A DNA stretch of 64,000 nucleotides, taken from assembly GCA_902619805.1 (NCBI GenBank), contig CACNGC010000004.1, forward strand, positions 62,001 to 126,000. Direction: 5' to 3'. This stretch comes from an uncultured SAR116 cluster alpha proteobacterium. GTDB lineage: Bacteria > Pseudomonadota > Alphaproteobacteria > Puniceispirillales > Marisalimonadaceae. The notes below the pieces were generated by a model that saw only the letters and a program-made list of their open reading frames with translations, was not told where the DNA came from and did not search any database. Below, in pieces: positions 49,804 through 58,096 of this stretch (position 1 is the first letter of the stretch; each line of letters starts with the position of its first letter). Position numbers and translations under genes: made by a program.

Positions 49804-50718
49804 ATGAATATGCCCAAACAAAATAATTCTGACATGCTAGATAGTGGTTGGTGGGACATACTACCTAAGCATTATATTAAATGGATAAGATTGGGAAGAT
49901 TCGACAGACCAGTTGGTTTTTGGCTTCTACTTCTACCTGGGTGGTGGGTGCTTCCATTAACAAATTTAGATTTGATAAACTGTATAAAACTAATGTTTGT
50001 TTTCTTAATAGGTTCAATTGTAATGAGAGCTGCAGGATGTACTATTAATGATATGTGGGACAAAGATATTGATAAAAAAATTTCTAGAACAAAAACAAGA
50101 CCGCTTGCCAGTGGTGAAATTTCAATTTTACACGCAACCTATTTTTTAATTATAATGTTATTAATTGGTTTAATTTGTCTATATCAATTAAATGTTTACA
50201 CTTGGTTTGTAGCTGTCTCAGCGATACCTCTAGTTATTCTATATCCCTTAGCTAAAAGATTTACAAAATGGCCACAAATTATCTTAGGATTGACCTTTAG
50301 TTGGGCTGTCCCAACAGCTTGGTCTGCTGCAAATGAAGAGTGGAATTTAGGAGTATTCATTATGTATTTGGCAACTGTATTCTGGATCATTGGATATGAC
50401 ACAATTTATGGATGCCAGGATAAAAATGAAGATGAAATTTTTGGTATTAAAAATTCCGCTGTATCAGCTAAAAACTTCTTAACTCTTTTTGTAGGATGTT
50501 CCTATAGTTTAATGTTTTGCTTATTAATTATTAGTGGATATTTATTAAATAATAATATCTTTTGGTACATTGGTGTATCAATTTGTGGATTGCATCTTAC
50601 TAATCAAGTAGTAAAAATAAAAAACATAGAACAGAATAGTCCTCTGCAAATATTTAAATCAAATATCGTCCTTGGTCTATTATTAACATTATCATCTTTA
50701 GGAAATTATATAAGTTAA
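49804..50718 (+). CDS. ubiA: 4-hydroxybenzoate polyprenyltransferase
   Basis: Attaches the polyprenyl tail in ubiquinone synthesis. The UbiA Asp motifs are NDMWDKDID (82-90) and DTIYGCQDKNEDEIFGIKNSA near 200, in a protein of about nine helices and 304 residues. FDRPVGFWLLLLPGWW at the N terminus is typical. The start may be Met1 or Met3. Tail-to-tail with blh (12 nt). Confidence 0.95.
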   Translation: MNMPKQNNSDMLDSGWWDILPKHYIKWIRLGRFDRPVGFWLLLLPGWWVLPLTNLDLINCIKLMFVFLIGSIVMRAAGCTINDMWDKDIDKKISRTKTRPLASGEISILHATYFLIIMLLIGLICLYQLNVYTWFVAVSAIPLVILYPLAKRFTKWPQIILGLTFSWAVPTAWSAANEEWNLGVFIMYLATVFWIIGYDTIYGCQDKNEDEIFGIKNSAVSAKNFLTLFVGCSYSLMFCLLIISGYLLNNNIFWYIGVSICGLHLTNQVVKIKNIEQNSPLQIFKSNIVLGLLLTLSSLGNYIS

Positions 50719-50730
50719 TAAACATAGATT

Positions 50731-51558
50731 CTAAATTTTATATTTTAGCCTAAACGCACCGTCTACTAAAATCATATGTGGAAAAGTTAACGCTGCCAAA
50801 CCAATAAAAGTTACTTTTATAATTGTATCTGTATCTGTATATGAATATAAATTTAGTAAAATATAATATGCAGTTCCTCCACCTAACCAACTTGATACAG
50901 AAAAAATAATCATTAGAAACAATAATTTTTTCTTTTCCATAAAGTTAAGTAACGTTGGTGTAATTCTTTTAAAATGATGAATACTGTGAACAAGACAAAA
51001 ATATATCGCAAATGCTGGCAAAGGTGGAAAAAGTGATATTACTAAAACCATTACAGTAAGTAATTTGATATAATTTTTAGAGAAATTAATTTTTTTATAA
51101 TTAAATAATATTAAAATTAATGATAAAATCCATATTAAAAGAGCCACATAAAGAAATTGCCACAATAAATACAATTGATTACCAGATAAAATTGAAAAAA
51201 GATGATCAACTTCATCTTTGTTAAAAAAAATTATGCCCAATACTACCAGCCCCCCATGAGCATAACCACAGATATAATATAAATTATTATTTTTCCAATT
51301 TAAATCACCACAACCAAAATGAAAGATACTTACTATTAAGAACAAAATGAGGGAAAAAACTGGTAAAAAATACCATAGAACTACAACTAATGTAGCGACT
51401 AATAAATATGTAATTATAAATCGTACCTGTAAATTAAAACTTTTCGTAAAACCTAATGTAACAGAGATAGCTCCATCAAGAGCTCCATGGGGAATACCCA
51501 TAAAAATAATAAAAAATAATGAGATAAAATCTAACCAATCTAAGGTAAATTGAACCAT
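50731..51558 (-). CDS. blh: Beta-carotene 15,15'-dioxygenase, Brp/Blh family
   Basis: Cleaves beta-carotene into two retinal molecules, the chromophore of proteorhodopsin encoded 4 kb upstream. A polytopic membrane protein of 275 residues with the conserved iron-ligand histidines in MGIPHGALDG, IFHFGCGDL and LVHSIHHFKR and near the C terminus in FPHMILVD. It overlaps crtY by 19 nt and is the last gene of the retinal operon. Confidence 0.92.
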   Translation of the reverse strand: MVQFTLDWLDFISLFFIIFMGIPHGALDGAISVTLGFTKSFNLQVRFIITYLLVATLVVVLWYFLPVFSLILFLIVSIFHFGCGDLNWKNNNLYYICGYAHGGLVVLGIIFFNKDEVDHLFSILSGNQLYLLWQFLYVALLIWILSLILILFNYKKINFSKNYIKLLTVMVLVISLFPPLPAFAIYFCLVHSIHHFKRITPTLLNFMEKKKLLFLMIIFSVSSWLGGGTAYYILLNLYSYTDTDTIIKVTFIGLAALTFPHMILVDGAFRLKYKI

Positions 51559-52655
51559 TTACGATACACAACATAAAAAAATGACTTAATAAATGGTATT
51601 TTAGGCATTGAAATAATTATTTTGCAAGTTGTTAATAGTGAAGCATTTCCAGACATAAATTTAGCCATTTCATCACCATTTAAAATTCTAGCTAAACTTG
51701 AAAAAATTTTGGAAGCTAAGATAGGATACTCATTGATTACATTTATAAATATTTTATCTAAACATAAATCAATAGCATTATGAATTTGAGTATTAATTTT
51801 TTTTCTATTTTTTATTTGGTTAATTATTTGAAATGCTTGTTTTTGAATAAAAGTAAAAGCATATCCCGAAGAAGGTCTTACTGCCCCACCTCTTGTACCA
51901 ATATTAAAAATTTCTCTAGATACACAAGAAATATAATGCATGGGAATAATACCTTTTTCATGATCACTCTTTGTGAACTTGACCAAGTTAAAATAATTTT
52001 TGAGATATTTTGAAATTTCAGCTGAATAAAATTCTTTGTTCTCAACTGTTTTTGAAAAGATTGTAGATTCAACCAATGCTTTACGTTTACTAAATGGGAG
52101 TAAGTAAATAAAATGCATACCTCTTGACTGGTCACATCTGAAATCCATTAAGGTTACTATATCTTCATCAAATACATCTTTCTCAGAAGTAACTACAAAT
52201 CCTTCAAAGTGCTGCAACAAAATATTGGTTGGAATTTTAGGTGGTCTGCTATCAAATACTAAATCACCTTTAATTTTCTTATTCATAACAAATAATTGAC
52301 CATCTTTTTCAAGTACATCATTTTCTAAAATGGTAAATTTTTGACTTGGAAGTTGTTTTTTACATATATCCAACCATTTTTTCCTTTTTATCACACAATA
52401 AGGATGTTTAACTGACGTTAGAATATGTTTAGTGTCATTAGTATTGATTGACCATTTAGACCACACATGATTTGCTTTTTTATAAGCATCATCATTAATT
52501 TTTACTTTCCAAAATCCCCAATAATGATCTTTATTAGTTTTATTTTTATTACCTATATATAAATTAAATTTGTAGTTAGGTAAGTTGCGAATTAATCTAG
52601 CCAATGATAATGCTGCGCAACCACCTCCAATAATGTTAATTTCCTTTTTTATCAT
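51540..52655 (-). CDS. crtY: Lycopene beta-cyclase CrtY
   Basis: Forms the beta-ionone rings of beta-carotene. The N-terminal dinucleotide motif INIIGGGCAALSLARL, the internal MDFRCDQSRGMHFIYLLPFS and GTRGGAVRPSSGYAFTFIQ match bacterial CrtY. 371 residues. Overlaps both neighbours (20 nt with crtB, 19 nt with blh), indicating coupled translation. Confidence 0.92.
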   Translation of the reverse strand: MIKKEINIIGGGCAALSLARLIRNLPNYKFNLYIGNKNKTNKDHYWGFWKVKINDDAYKKANHVWSKWSINTNDTKHILTSVKHPYCVIKRKKWLDICKKQLPSQKFTILENDVLEKDGQLFVMNKKIKGDLVFDSRPPKIPTNILLQHFEGFVVTSEKDVFDEDIVTLMDFRCDQSRGMHFIYLLPFSKRKALVESTIFSKTVENKEFYSAEISKYLKNYFNLVKFTKSDHEKGIIPMHYISCVSREIFNIGTRGGAVRPSSGYAFTFIQKQAFQIINQIKNRKKINTQIHNAIDLCLDKIFINVINEYPILASKIFSSLARILNGDEMAKFMSGNASLLTTCKIIISMPKIPFIKSFFYVVYRKWFNLP

Positions 52656-53556
52656 TCACTAAATTTTCTAAATAAACATGTAGTTCAGAATTATGCTTTT
52701 TCTTATTTCTTAAATAAAAAATTTCTTTGAAAGTCTTGAATAGTGTAATTTTTATTTTCGAGAAGATTGATGTTATTTGCCTTCCATTTTGCCAATTGTA
52801 ATTTTCATTTTCTAACTGCACCCCGATCTCTCTGTAAACTCCTGATGCTACAGAAATTGCAACCCTTGTATTAAAGGGCAAAAAAGTGAAACCTTTTTCT
52901 CCACTCAAATAATATTGTTCAGCTAGAATTAATAATTTTTTTATACCTTTTGAAATCATATGAATTTTTTTTAAATCATTAGTTTTAGCTGCTAAAACTA
53001 TTTCTTTAGGTGAAATATTCTGGACCCAGTTCCCAGGTAAATATCGTCTTCCCATTTTAGCGTCTTCTAAAACATCTCTTGCAATATTTGTAAGCTGCAT
53101 AGCTATTCCAAGATCTATAGCAAATGATTTAGCAAGATCATTATCACACTTTAAAGCATCACACATCATTATTCCAACAGTTCCAGCAACATGATAAGAA
53201 TATCTAATTAACTCTTCTTCCTGCTTAAATAAAACACCTTTTTGATCTAAAATAAGTCCATCAATTAAATCTATTACTACTTTTTTAGAAGATGATTTAA
53301 AAAAATTAGGATACTTAATTGAATAAATATTTTCTAGTTCTGTAATTGTATTTTTTTTAATAATAGATTTAATATTAATGAGATACTTATGGGAATTAGC
53401 TTCTCCACTATCTGCTATGTCATCTAAAATTCTACAAAAACTATATAACTTAGCCGCCCTATTTATGCATTCTTCATTTAAGAACTTACCAGCCCAATGA
53501 AAACTTCTGCCATGTTTTTTTAGTACTATTTTGTCATTATCAACATGACAATCCAT
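52636..53556 (-). CDS. crtB: Phytoene synthase CrtB
   Basis: Condenses two geranylgeranyl diphosphates to phytoene. The two Asp-rich motifs are RILDDIADSGE (near 42-52) and LTNIARDVLEDAKMGRRYLP (near 155-174). 306 residues, soluble/peripheral. No geranylgeranyl diphosphate synthase (crtE) is in the cluster, so that supply must come from elsewhere in the genome. Sits 11 nt after crtI. Confidence 0.94.
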   Translation of the reverse strand: MDCHVDNDKIVLKKHGRSFHWAGKFLNEECINRAAKLYSFCRILDDIADSGEANSHKYLINIKSIIKKNTITELENIYSIKYPNFFKSSSKKVVIDLIDGLILDQKGVLFKQEEELIRYSYHVAGTVGIMMCDALKCDNDLAKSFAIDLGIAMQLTNIARDVLEDAKMGRRYLPGNWVQNISPKEIVLAAKTNDLKKIHMISKGIKKLLILAEQYYLSGEKGFTFLPFNTRVAISVASGVYREIGVQLENENYNWQNGRQITSIFSKIKITLFKTFKEIFYLRNKKKHNSELHVYLENLVNDKKGN

Positions 53557-53567
53557 ATTAAGCTCTT

Positions 53568-55064
53568 TTATTTTAACAAACTTTCGACAACTTTTGCAGA
53601 TGATAATACACCTGGAATACCAGCACCAGGATGAGCTCCAGCTGCAGCAAAGAATAAATTCTTAATATGAGGATCTTTATTATGATAACGAAACCAAGCA
53701 GATTGAGAAAAATTTGGAGCTATTGAAAATCCTGCCCCATGAGTGGAACGGTAATCATTTTTAAAATCAACAGGTGTCATATAAAATTCATCACAAATAC
53801 TATTTTTTAATTCTGGCAAAATTGTATTATCTAAGGCATCCACGATTCTATCTTTAAGTTTATCACCTTCAATGTCCCAATTAACATCACCTTGTAAATT
53901 AGGAACAGGACACAGAACATAAAAGCTATCACAACCTTTAGGTGCAAAACTCTCGTCAGTTGCAGTAGGTCTATGAATGTATAATGAGAAATCTTCACTC
54001 AAAATTTTTTTATCAAAAATATCAGTTAACAAGCCTTTAAATCTTTTACTTAACCAAATTGAATGATGAGCTATATTTAGATATTGTTTTTTAGTTCCAA
54101 AGAACAAAACAAACATTCCGAAAGAATAACTAGTAAATCTTTCTGGTAGAAATTTTTTTCTTTTTTTGCTTCTTGATTTCAAGATTTCATTATAGAAAGT
54201 TGGTGGGTCCCCATTAAAGACAAAATTGTCAGCATGAAATATATTTCCATTCACGCATTCAATTTTTTCAATTTTACCATTTTTTTCGAAAGCATTTTTT
54301 ATGTCTGTATTGCATTGAATTTCAACACCATTCCGCTCTAATAATTTTGTTAGCTCTTTAACAAGTTTTCCTGTACCACCCATACTAAAATAAACTCCCC
54401 AATTTCTCTCTAAAAAATGTATAAGTGCATAAATAGAAGTAGTAGAAAACGGATTTCCTCCAACTAATAATGGATGTATAGAAAAAGCTGCTCTTAAATT
54501 TGGATTTTTGATGTATTTATTTACTAATTGGGAAACTGTTAAATAGCTTTTTAACTTTATCAAAACGGGTACTTGTTTCATCATATATAAAAAAGAGCTA
54601 AAAGGTTTATCTGATAATTTTGTAAAACCTACATCAAAAATTGCTTTGGAAGCTTCTAATAATTTATGATAATTATTTGCATCTTCGATCGAAAACCTTT
54701 TCATTTCATTTTCAGTTTTTTTTATACTTTCTGAATAATCAAAAGTTTGACCGTCATGAAAATGAAACCTGTACCAAGGTTCTAAAGGTTTAAACTCAAT
54801 ATATTGTTCTCTTTTCTCTTGAAATAATTCAAAAAGTTCATCAAATAAAAAAGGAGCTGTAATTACAGTTGGCCCAGCATCGTGTTTAAAACCATTTTTT
54901 TTAAAAACTTGCGCTCTACCTCCTAAAGAACCTAGTCTTTCTAACAAAGTTACTTTATGACCAAGCGATCTTAATCTAAGGGCAATTGCTATACCGCCAA
55001 ACCCACCCCCAATTACTATACTTATGGGATTTTTATTAATTTGTTTTTTTTCAAATAAATTCAT
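53568..55064 (-). CDS. crtI: Phytoene desaturase CrtI
   Basis: Introduces four double bases of unsaturation to make lycopene from phytoene. FAD motif IGGGFGGIAIALRL near residue 18; KHDAGPTVITAPFLFDELF and the C-terminal FFAAAGAHPGAGIPGVLSSAK are family-specific. 498 residues. No ribosome-binding site is visible before the ATG, and only 69 nt, filled by a terminator-like hairpin, separate it from the opsin stop, so its transcription probably depends on read-through from the opsin gene. Confidence 0.95.
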   Translation of the reverse strand: MNLFEKKQINKNPISIVIGGGFGGIAIALRLRSLGHKVTLLERLGSLGGRAQVFKKNGFKHDAGPTVITAPFLFDELFELFQEKREQYIEFKPLEPWYRFHFHDGQTFDYSESIKKTENEMKRFSIEDANNYHKLLEASKAIFDVGFTKLSDKPFSSFLYMMKQVPVLIKLKSYLTVSQLVNKYIKNPNLRAAFSIHPLLVGGNPFSTTSIYALIHFLERNWGVYFSMGGTGKLVKELTKLLERNGVEIQCNTDIKNAFEKNGKIEKIECVNGNIFHADNFVFNGDPPTFYNEILKSRSKKRKKFLPERFTSYSFGMFVLFFGTKKQYLNIAHHSIWLSKRFKGLLTDIFDKKILSEDFSLYIHRPTATDESFAPKGCDSFYVLCPVPNLQGDVNWDIEGDKLKDRIVDALDNTILPELKNSICDEFYMTPVDFKNDYRSTHGAGFSIAPNFSQSAWFRYHNKDPHIKNLFFAAAGAHPGAGIPGVLSSAKVVESLLK

Positions 55065-55080
55065 AGAAATTGTTGACCAT

Positions 55081-55113
55081 AAAAAAAAGCCTGTAGGTTT
55101 GCCTACAGGCTTT
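55081..55113 (-). terminator. Terminator-like hairpin between proteorhodopsin and crtI
   Basis: On the reverse strand, AAAGCCTGTAGG pairs with CCTACAGGCTTT (12 bp, 4-nt loop) and runs into eight T, a textbook intrinsic terminator 20 nt after the opsin stop. It lies 16 nt before the crtI start on the same strand, so it may set a high opsin-to-enzyme ratio by partial read-through. Confidence 0.88.
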
Positions 55114-55133
55114 AAATTTAATTATTTTAATGC

Positions 55134-55898
55134 TTACGCATCGGATTCTGTGGTTGCTGCTGCCCAGATGGCTAAACAGAAAGCAATTTTATTAATAACA
55201 TCTGCAATGTTATAAATAAAATTTAAGCTGTTTGCATCAGCACCACCAGCCATATAACCCATGAAATAACCAATTGGGTAAATAGCCCAACCAATTGTCA
55301 CAATCCATTTCATTGTATTAAAAGCTGATTGAACGGATTCAGGTGCACTTTCTGCACTTATTTTACTAGCTTCACCAGCAAATATTTCATATAGAATGAA
55401 TATCCATCCAGCCATTCCAATTACAAAACCAATAGTTGCATTTATAAAACCAGCCTCACCTAGATATCCACCAATTAACATTACTAAAGATCCAAGAAAC
55501 AATCTCCAGAACACGCCACCAGCAACTGCTGTACATGCTGCTAAAATCAAGTAGAATTCTATCATTTGAAGTGGAACTGTAATTATCCAATCTACATATC
55601 TAAATACAGTTGGTGATTCTCCTGTGGCTGCCCAAATTTCTCTCATGTAGAAATAGTGAACTCCAGCAACTAAAGTAACAAGAGCACCAACAACTAGAGA
55701 TGTTCTCCACTTGCCTTTAACTCTCAATGATTCCATTAAGAAAAAAACAGTTGCTGCAACCATGGAAATAGATATTATCCAGAAACTTATACCAACAGCA
55801 TCACCTGGGTCTAGATTACCACCGTGTGACCCTGCAAATGAAAGTGTTGGAAGTAAGGCTAAAAAACTAGCCGGTATTAAATATTTTAAAAAAGACAT
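55134..55898 (-). CDS. Proteorhodopsin, blue-tuned proton pump
   Basis: A seven-helix retinal protein of 254 residues with an N-terminal signal peptide (ends LSFAGS). Pump residues are complete: proton acceptor Asp103, Thr107 and donor Glu114 in YVDWIITVPLQMIEF (the DTE pattern of H+ pumps), the acceptor-linked His81 in GVHYFYM, and the retinal Schiff-base Lys237 in DVINKIAF. The spectral-tuning position (105 in green proteorhodopsin) is Gln111, which predicts blue absorption. A very strong ribosome-binding site precedes it, and the retinal operon follows. Confidence 0.97.
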   Translation of the reverse strand: MSFLKYLIPASFLALLPTLSFAGSHGGNLDPGDAVGISFWIISISMVAATVFFLMESLRVKGKWRTSLVVGALVTLVAGVHYFYMREIWAATGESPTVFRYVDWIITVPLQMIEFYLILAACTAVAGGVFWRLFLGSLVMLIGGYLGEAGFINATIGFVIGMAGWIFILYEIFAGEASKISAESAPESVQSAFNTMKWIVTIGWAIYPIGYFMGYMAGGADANSLNFIYNIADVINKIAFCLAIWAAATTESDA

Positions 55899-55905
55899 TT
55901 ATAAA

Positions 55906-55913
55906 CTCCCCTT
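55906..55913 (-). promoter_or_regulatory. Strong ribosome-binding site of proteorhodopsin
   Basis: AAGGGGAG on the reverse strand, 7 nt before the ATG, is the best Shine-Dalgarno match I noticed in the window, where most genes have weak ones. It supports high opsin translation. Confidence 0.8.
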
Positions 55914-55932
55914 ATACTTGTCATGTTTAATT

Positions 55933-55948
55933 TCTAGCAACTGCTAGA
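55933..55948. promoter_or_regulatory. Inverted repeat upstream of proteorhodopsin, possible operator
   Basis: TCTAGCA and TGCTAGA are perfect 7-bp arms separated by AC, ending 34 nt before the opsin ATG. The size suits a dimeric regulator site or a small 5'-UTR hairpin. Function is inferred. Confidence 0.45.
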
Positions 55949-56061
55949 TTCAATGCAAAATAGCACATTTAGCCAAAACAATAAAAGGGAATTTGTGGTT
56001 AGGCAACAAATAAAAGCAGTTTAATTTCAATTTTTTTTTAAATAAATTGTTAACATATTGT

Positions 56062-56089
56062 TTTATATAGTTTTTTTAATTGGTAACAA
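56062..56089 (-). promoter_or_regulatory. Candidate distal promoter of proteorhodopsin
   Basis: On the reverse strand TTGTTA (56084-56089), a 16-nt spacer and TATAAA (56062-56067) make a good sigma-70 match, about 165 nt before the opsin ATG. A weaker pair nearer the gene cannot be excluded. Confidence 0.35.
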
Positions 56090-56254
56090 TTATCATTTAC
56101 AATCAAAAATTTATTAAATTTGCGTGATTTGTTAGATTTTACTTATAAATTCTACTAATTTTGTATAATTTTTGTGTTCGGAAAGAATAAAATAAATATA
56201 ATTCTTTTAACAAAAATATTTTTAAATAAAATAAATTATACTTTATCTTTGGAA

Positions 56255-57031
56255 TTAAATTATTAAATTACCACGAATACTTTTTTTAATAATTTCCCAA
56301 TTAGGATTTTTTGGTTTTATTGCTTTTGACTTAAGTTGTTTATGAAGACTAATTCTATAACTTTTATTTTTGATAACCTTATCAATCCATTCTGATAATT
56401 TATTTTCTTCAATACCTAAACTACAAATAAGAGATAATAATGCGTTTTTTTCACTAGAACTTTTTAATGTAACATTCTCAGCATTAATTTCGGATAATCT
56501 TTTAGGTTTGTTATCGTAAAATGGAAAAACACCTGAAATTGAAATATATCCATATATTGGTTTTTCATATTTAAAATCTTTTATTTTTACAGTATCTAAC
56601 TTTAACTTAACGAAACTGTACGCAACTCCTAATGCTTCACTTAAATGCATAATTTCTAATTGTTCTTCATTTAGCCATAATACATTAAGTTCTACATTAG
56701 TTCCTTTACTAGGCCATTGGGTAGCTGGCATTGATCCATAGGCAGACAAAGACGCTGCATAAACTATATCAGAGTCTATTAAAATAGCAGGCGTGACACA
56801 AATATTCTGATTTAATGAAAATTTTCTTTTTAATTGATATGGTGATCTATTAGAACCAACTGATAATATAGGTATTCTATTACTTAAATCATCACATATA
56901 CCTTTAACAAATTTACCCTTATAAAATGAAAAAGAATAATTAGGCGCAAAATATGGATAGCTTACAGCTCTATTAAATGATGATAAATTTGGAAACAACT
57001 CTTCAGAAATTTGTTTATCAATATATTTCAT
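56255..57031 (-). CDS. Conserved protein of unknown function (possible GGCT-like fold)
   Basis: A soluble 258-residue protein without signal peptide or membrane helices. Distinct segments are ILSVGSNRSPYQLKRKF (55-71), YAASLSAYGSMPATQWPSKGT (start 91; YGSMPAT at 98-104) and HLSEALGVAYSF (129-140). The GSN-x-P-x-x-L-x-x-K pattern followed by a Glu and an aromatic-rich VAYSF recalls gamma-glutamylcyclotransferase-like folds, but that is only a resemblance. I recall similar unnamed proteins in other alphaproteobacteria. It is 11 nt downstream of argC, so probably in its transcript. Confidence 0.6.
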   Translation of the reverse strand: MKYIDKQISEELFPNLSSFNRAVSYPYFAPNYSFSFYKGKFVKGICDDLSNRIPILSVGSNRSPYQLKRKFSLNQNICVTPAILIDSDIVYAASLSAYGSMPATQWPSKGTNVELNVLWLNEEQLEIMHLSEALGVAYSFVKLKLDTVKIKDFKYEKPIYGYISISGVFPFYDNKPKRLSEINAENVTLKSSSEKNALLSLICSLGIEENKLSEWIDKVIKNKSYRISLHKQLKSKAIKPKNPNWEIIKKSIRGNLII

Positions 57032-57042
57032 ATGACATTATT

Positions 57043-57990
57043 TTACTTTAAACCCAAAGTCTCATCAAAACCTAAAGCAATATTCATAGATTGAATAGCA
57101 GCACCCGAAGCACCCTTACCTAAATTATCTAATCTGGAAGAAATAATTAACTGATCATTGTCGTCATTCCCAAACACACTTATATCAAGACAGTTTGTTC
57201 CTACTAAATTATCTGGCCTAAAATATCCTTTATCGCTTATACCTTCATCTTTTTTTAAAACTTTAATAAAGTTAGCTCCTGAGTAAAATTCTTCCATTAA
57301 GTATTGGACCTTTTCCGTATCTATTTCATCATTAAACCAAGAAAAATGTAATGGTATAGATACTATCATACCTTGAATAAAATCACCAACTGATGGACTA
57401 AAAATTGGTGTTTTCTCTAAATTATTATGATAAATTATTTCTGGTAAATGTTTGTGATTTAATTTAAGTCCATAATTAAAAAAAGGTTCATGATCTGTTT
57501 CTTTAAAATAATTAATCATGGATTTTCCGCCACCTGAATAACCACTAACTGCGTTTATGACAATTGGAATATTTTTACTTAAAATACCATTTGATATCAG
57601 CGGTTTCAGAATTACATTAGCCCCAGTAGGATAACATCCTGGCGATGCAATACGTTTTGAATTTTTAAGACTTTTTCTGTAATTCTCTCCTAACTCTGGA
57701 AGTCCATATGACCAATTCGCGTTAGTTCTATGAGCTGTAGAAGCATCAATAATTATTGGTGATTTATCTCCAAGTTCGTCAGCTATTTGAACAGTTTCAA
57801 TAGATATTTCATCAGGTAAGCACAAAAATGTTACATCCGATTTTGCTAGCATTTCTTTTTTATAAGAAATATCTTTTCTTTTAGATTGATCAACTGACAT
57901 TATATTAATATTTGGATGCTTACTTAACTTTTCATGAACTTGCAAACCTGTGGTGCCAGTTTCTCCATCAATAAAAATATCCTTTTTCAT
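57043..57990 (-). CDS. argC: N-acetyl-gamma-glutamyl-phosphate reductase, short type
   Basis: Third step of arginine synthesis. N-terminal NADP motif GETGTTGLQVHE, catalytic Cys119 in SPGCYPTGAN, and the C-terminal RLDNLGKGASGAAIQ. The 315-residue length and the start directly at the Rossmann fold place it in the shorter type-2 class. It is divergent from tldE and precedes the unknown 258-residue gene. Confidence 0.95.
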   Translation of the reverse strand: MKKDIFIDGETGTTGLQVHEKLSKHPNINIMSVDQSKRKDISYKKEMLAKSDVTFLCLPDEISIETVQIADELGDKSPIIIDASTAHRTNANWSYGLPELGENYRKSLKNSKRIASPGCYPTGANVILKPLISNGILSKNIPIVINAVSGYSGGGKSMINYFKETDHEPFFNYGLKLNHKHLPEIIYHNNLEKTPIFSPSVGDFIQGMIVSIPLHFSWFNDEIDTEKVQYLMEEFYSGANFIKVLKKDEGISDKGYFRPDNLVGTNCLDISVFGNDDNDQLIISSRLDNLGKGASGAAIQSMNIALGFDETLGLK

Positions 57991-58096
57991 ATTTACCTAT
58001 TTATATACTTATAATGTTGCAACAATTAAGACAGTATATTAATAAAGCATATATAAATCTTTTGTAAATTCTCTTTTTCATAGGAACAAAATTTAA

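Larger units (their letters stand above)
55899..56254. other. Long upstream region of the proteorhodopsin gene
   Basis: The 356-nt, very AT-rich gap between the 258-residue gene and the opsin holds no ORF or RNA gene that I can support. It contains a candidate promoter (56062-56089), an inverted repeat (55933-55948) and the opsin ribosome-binding site (55906-55913), each listed separately. It is one of the largest non-coding stretches in a very compact window. Confidence 0.6.

Noticed and set aside
50731-55898. Proteorhodopsin-retinal cluster as a recently acquired island
   Set aside because: Such clusters do move between marine bacteria, but base composition by eye matches the neighbours and there is no integrase, tRNA or repeat at the edges.
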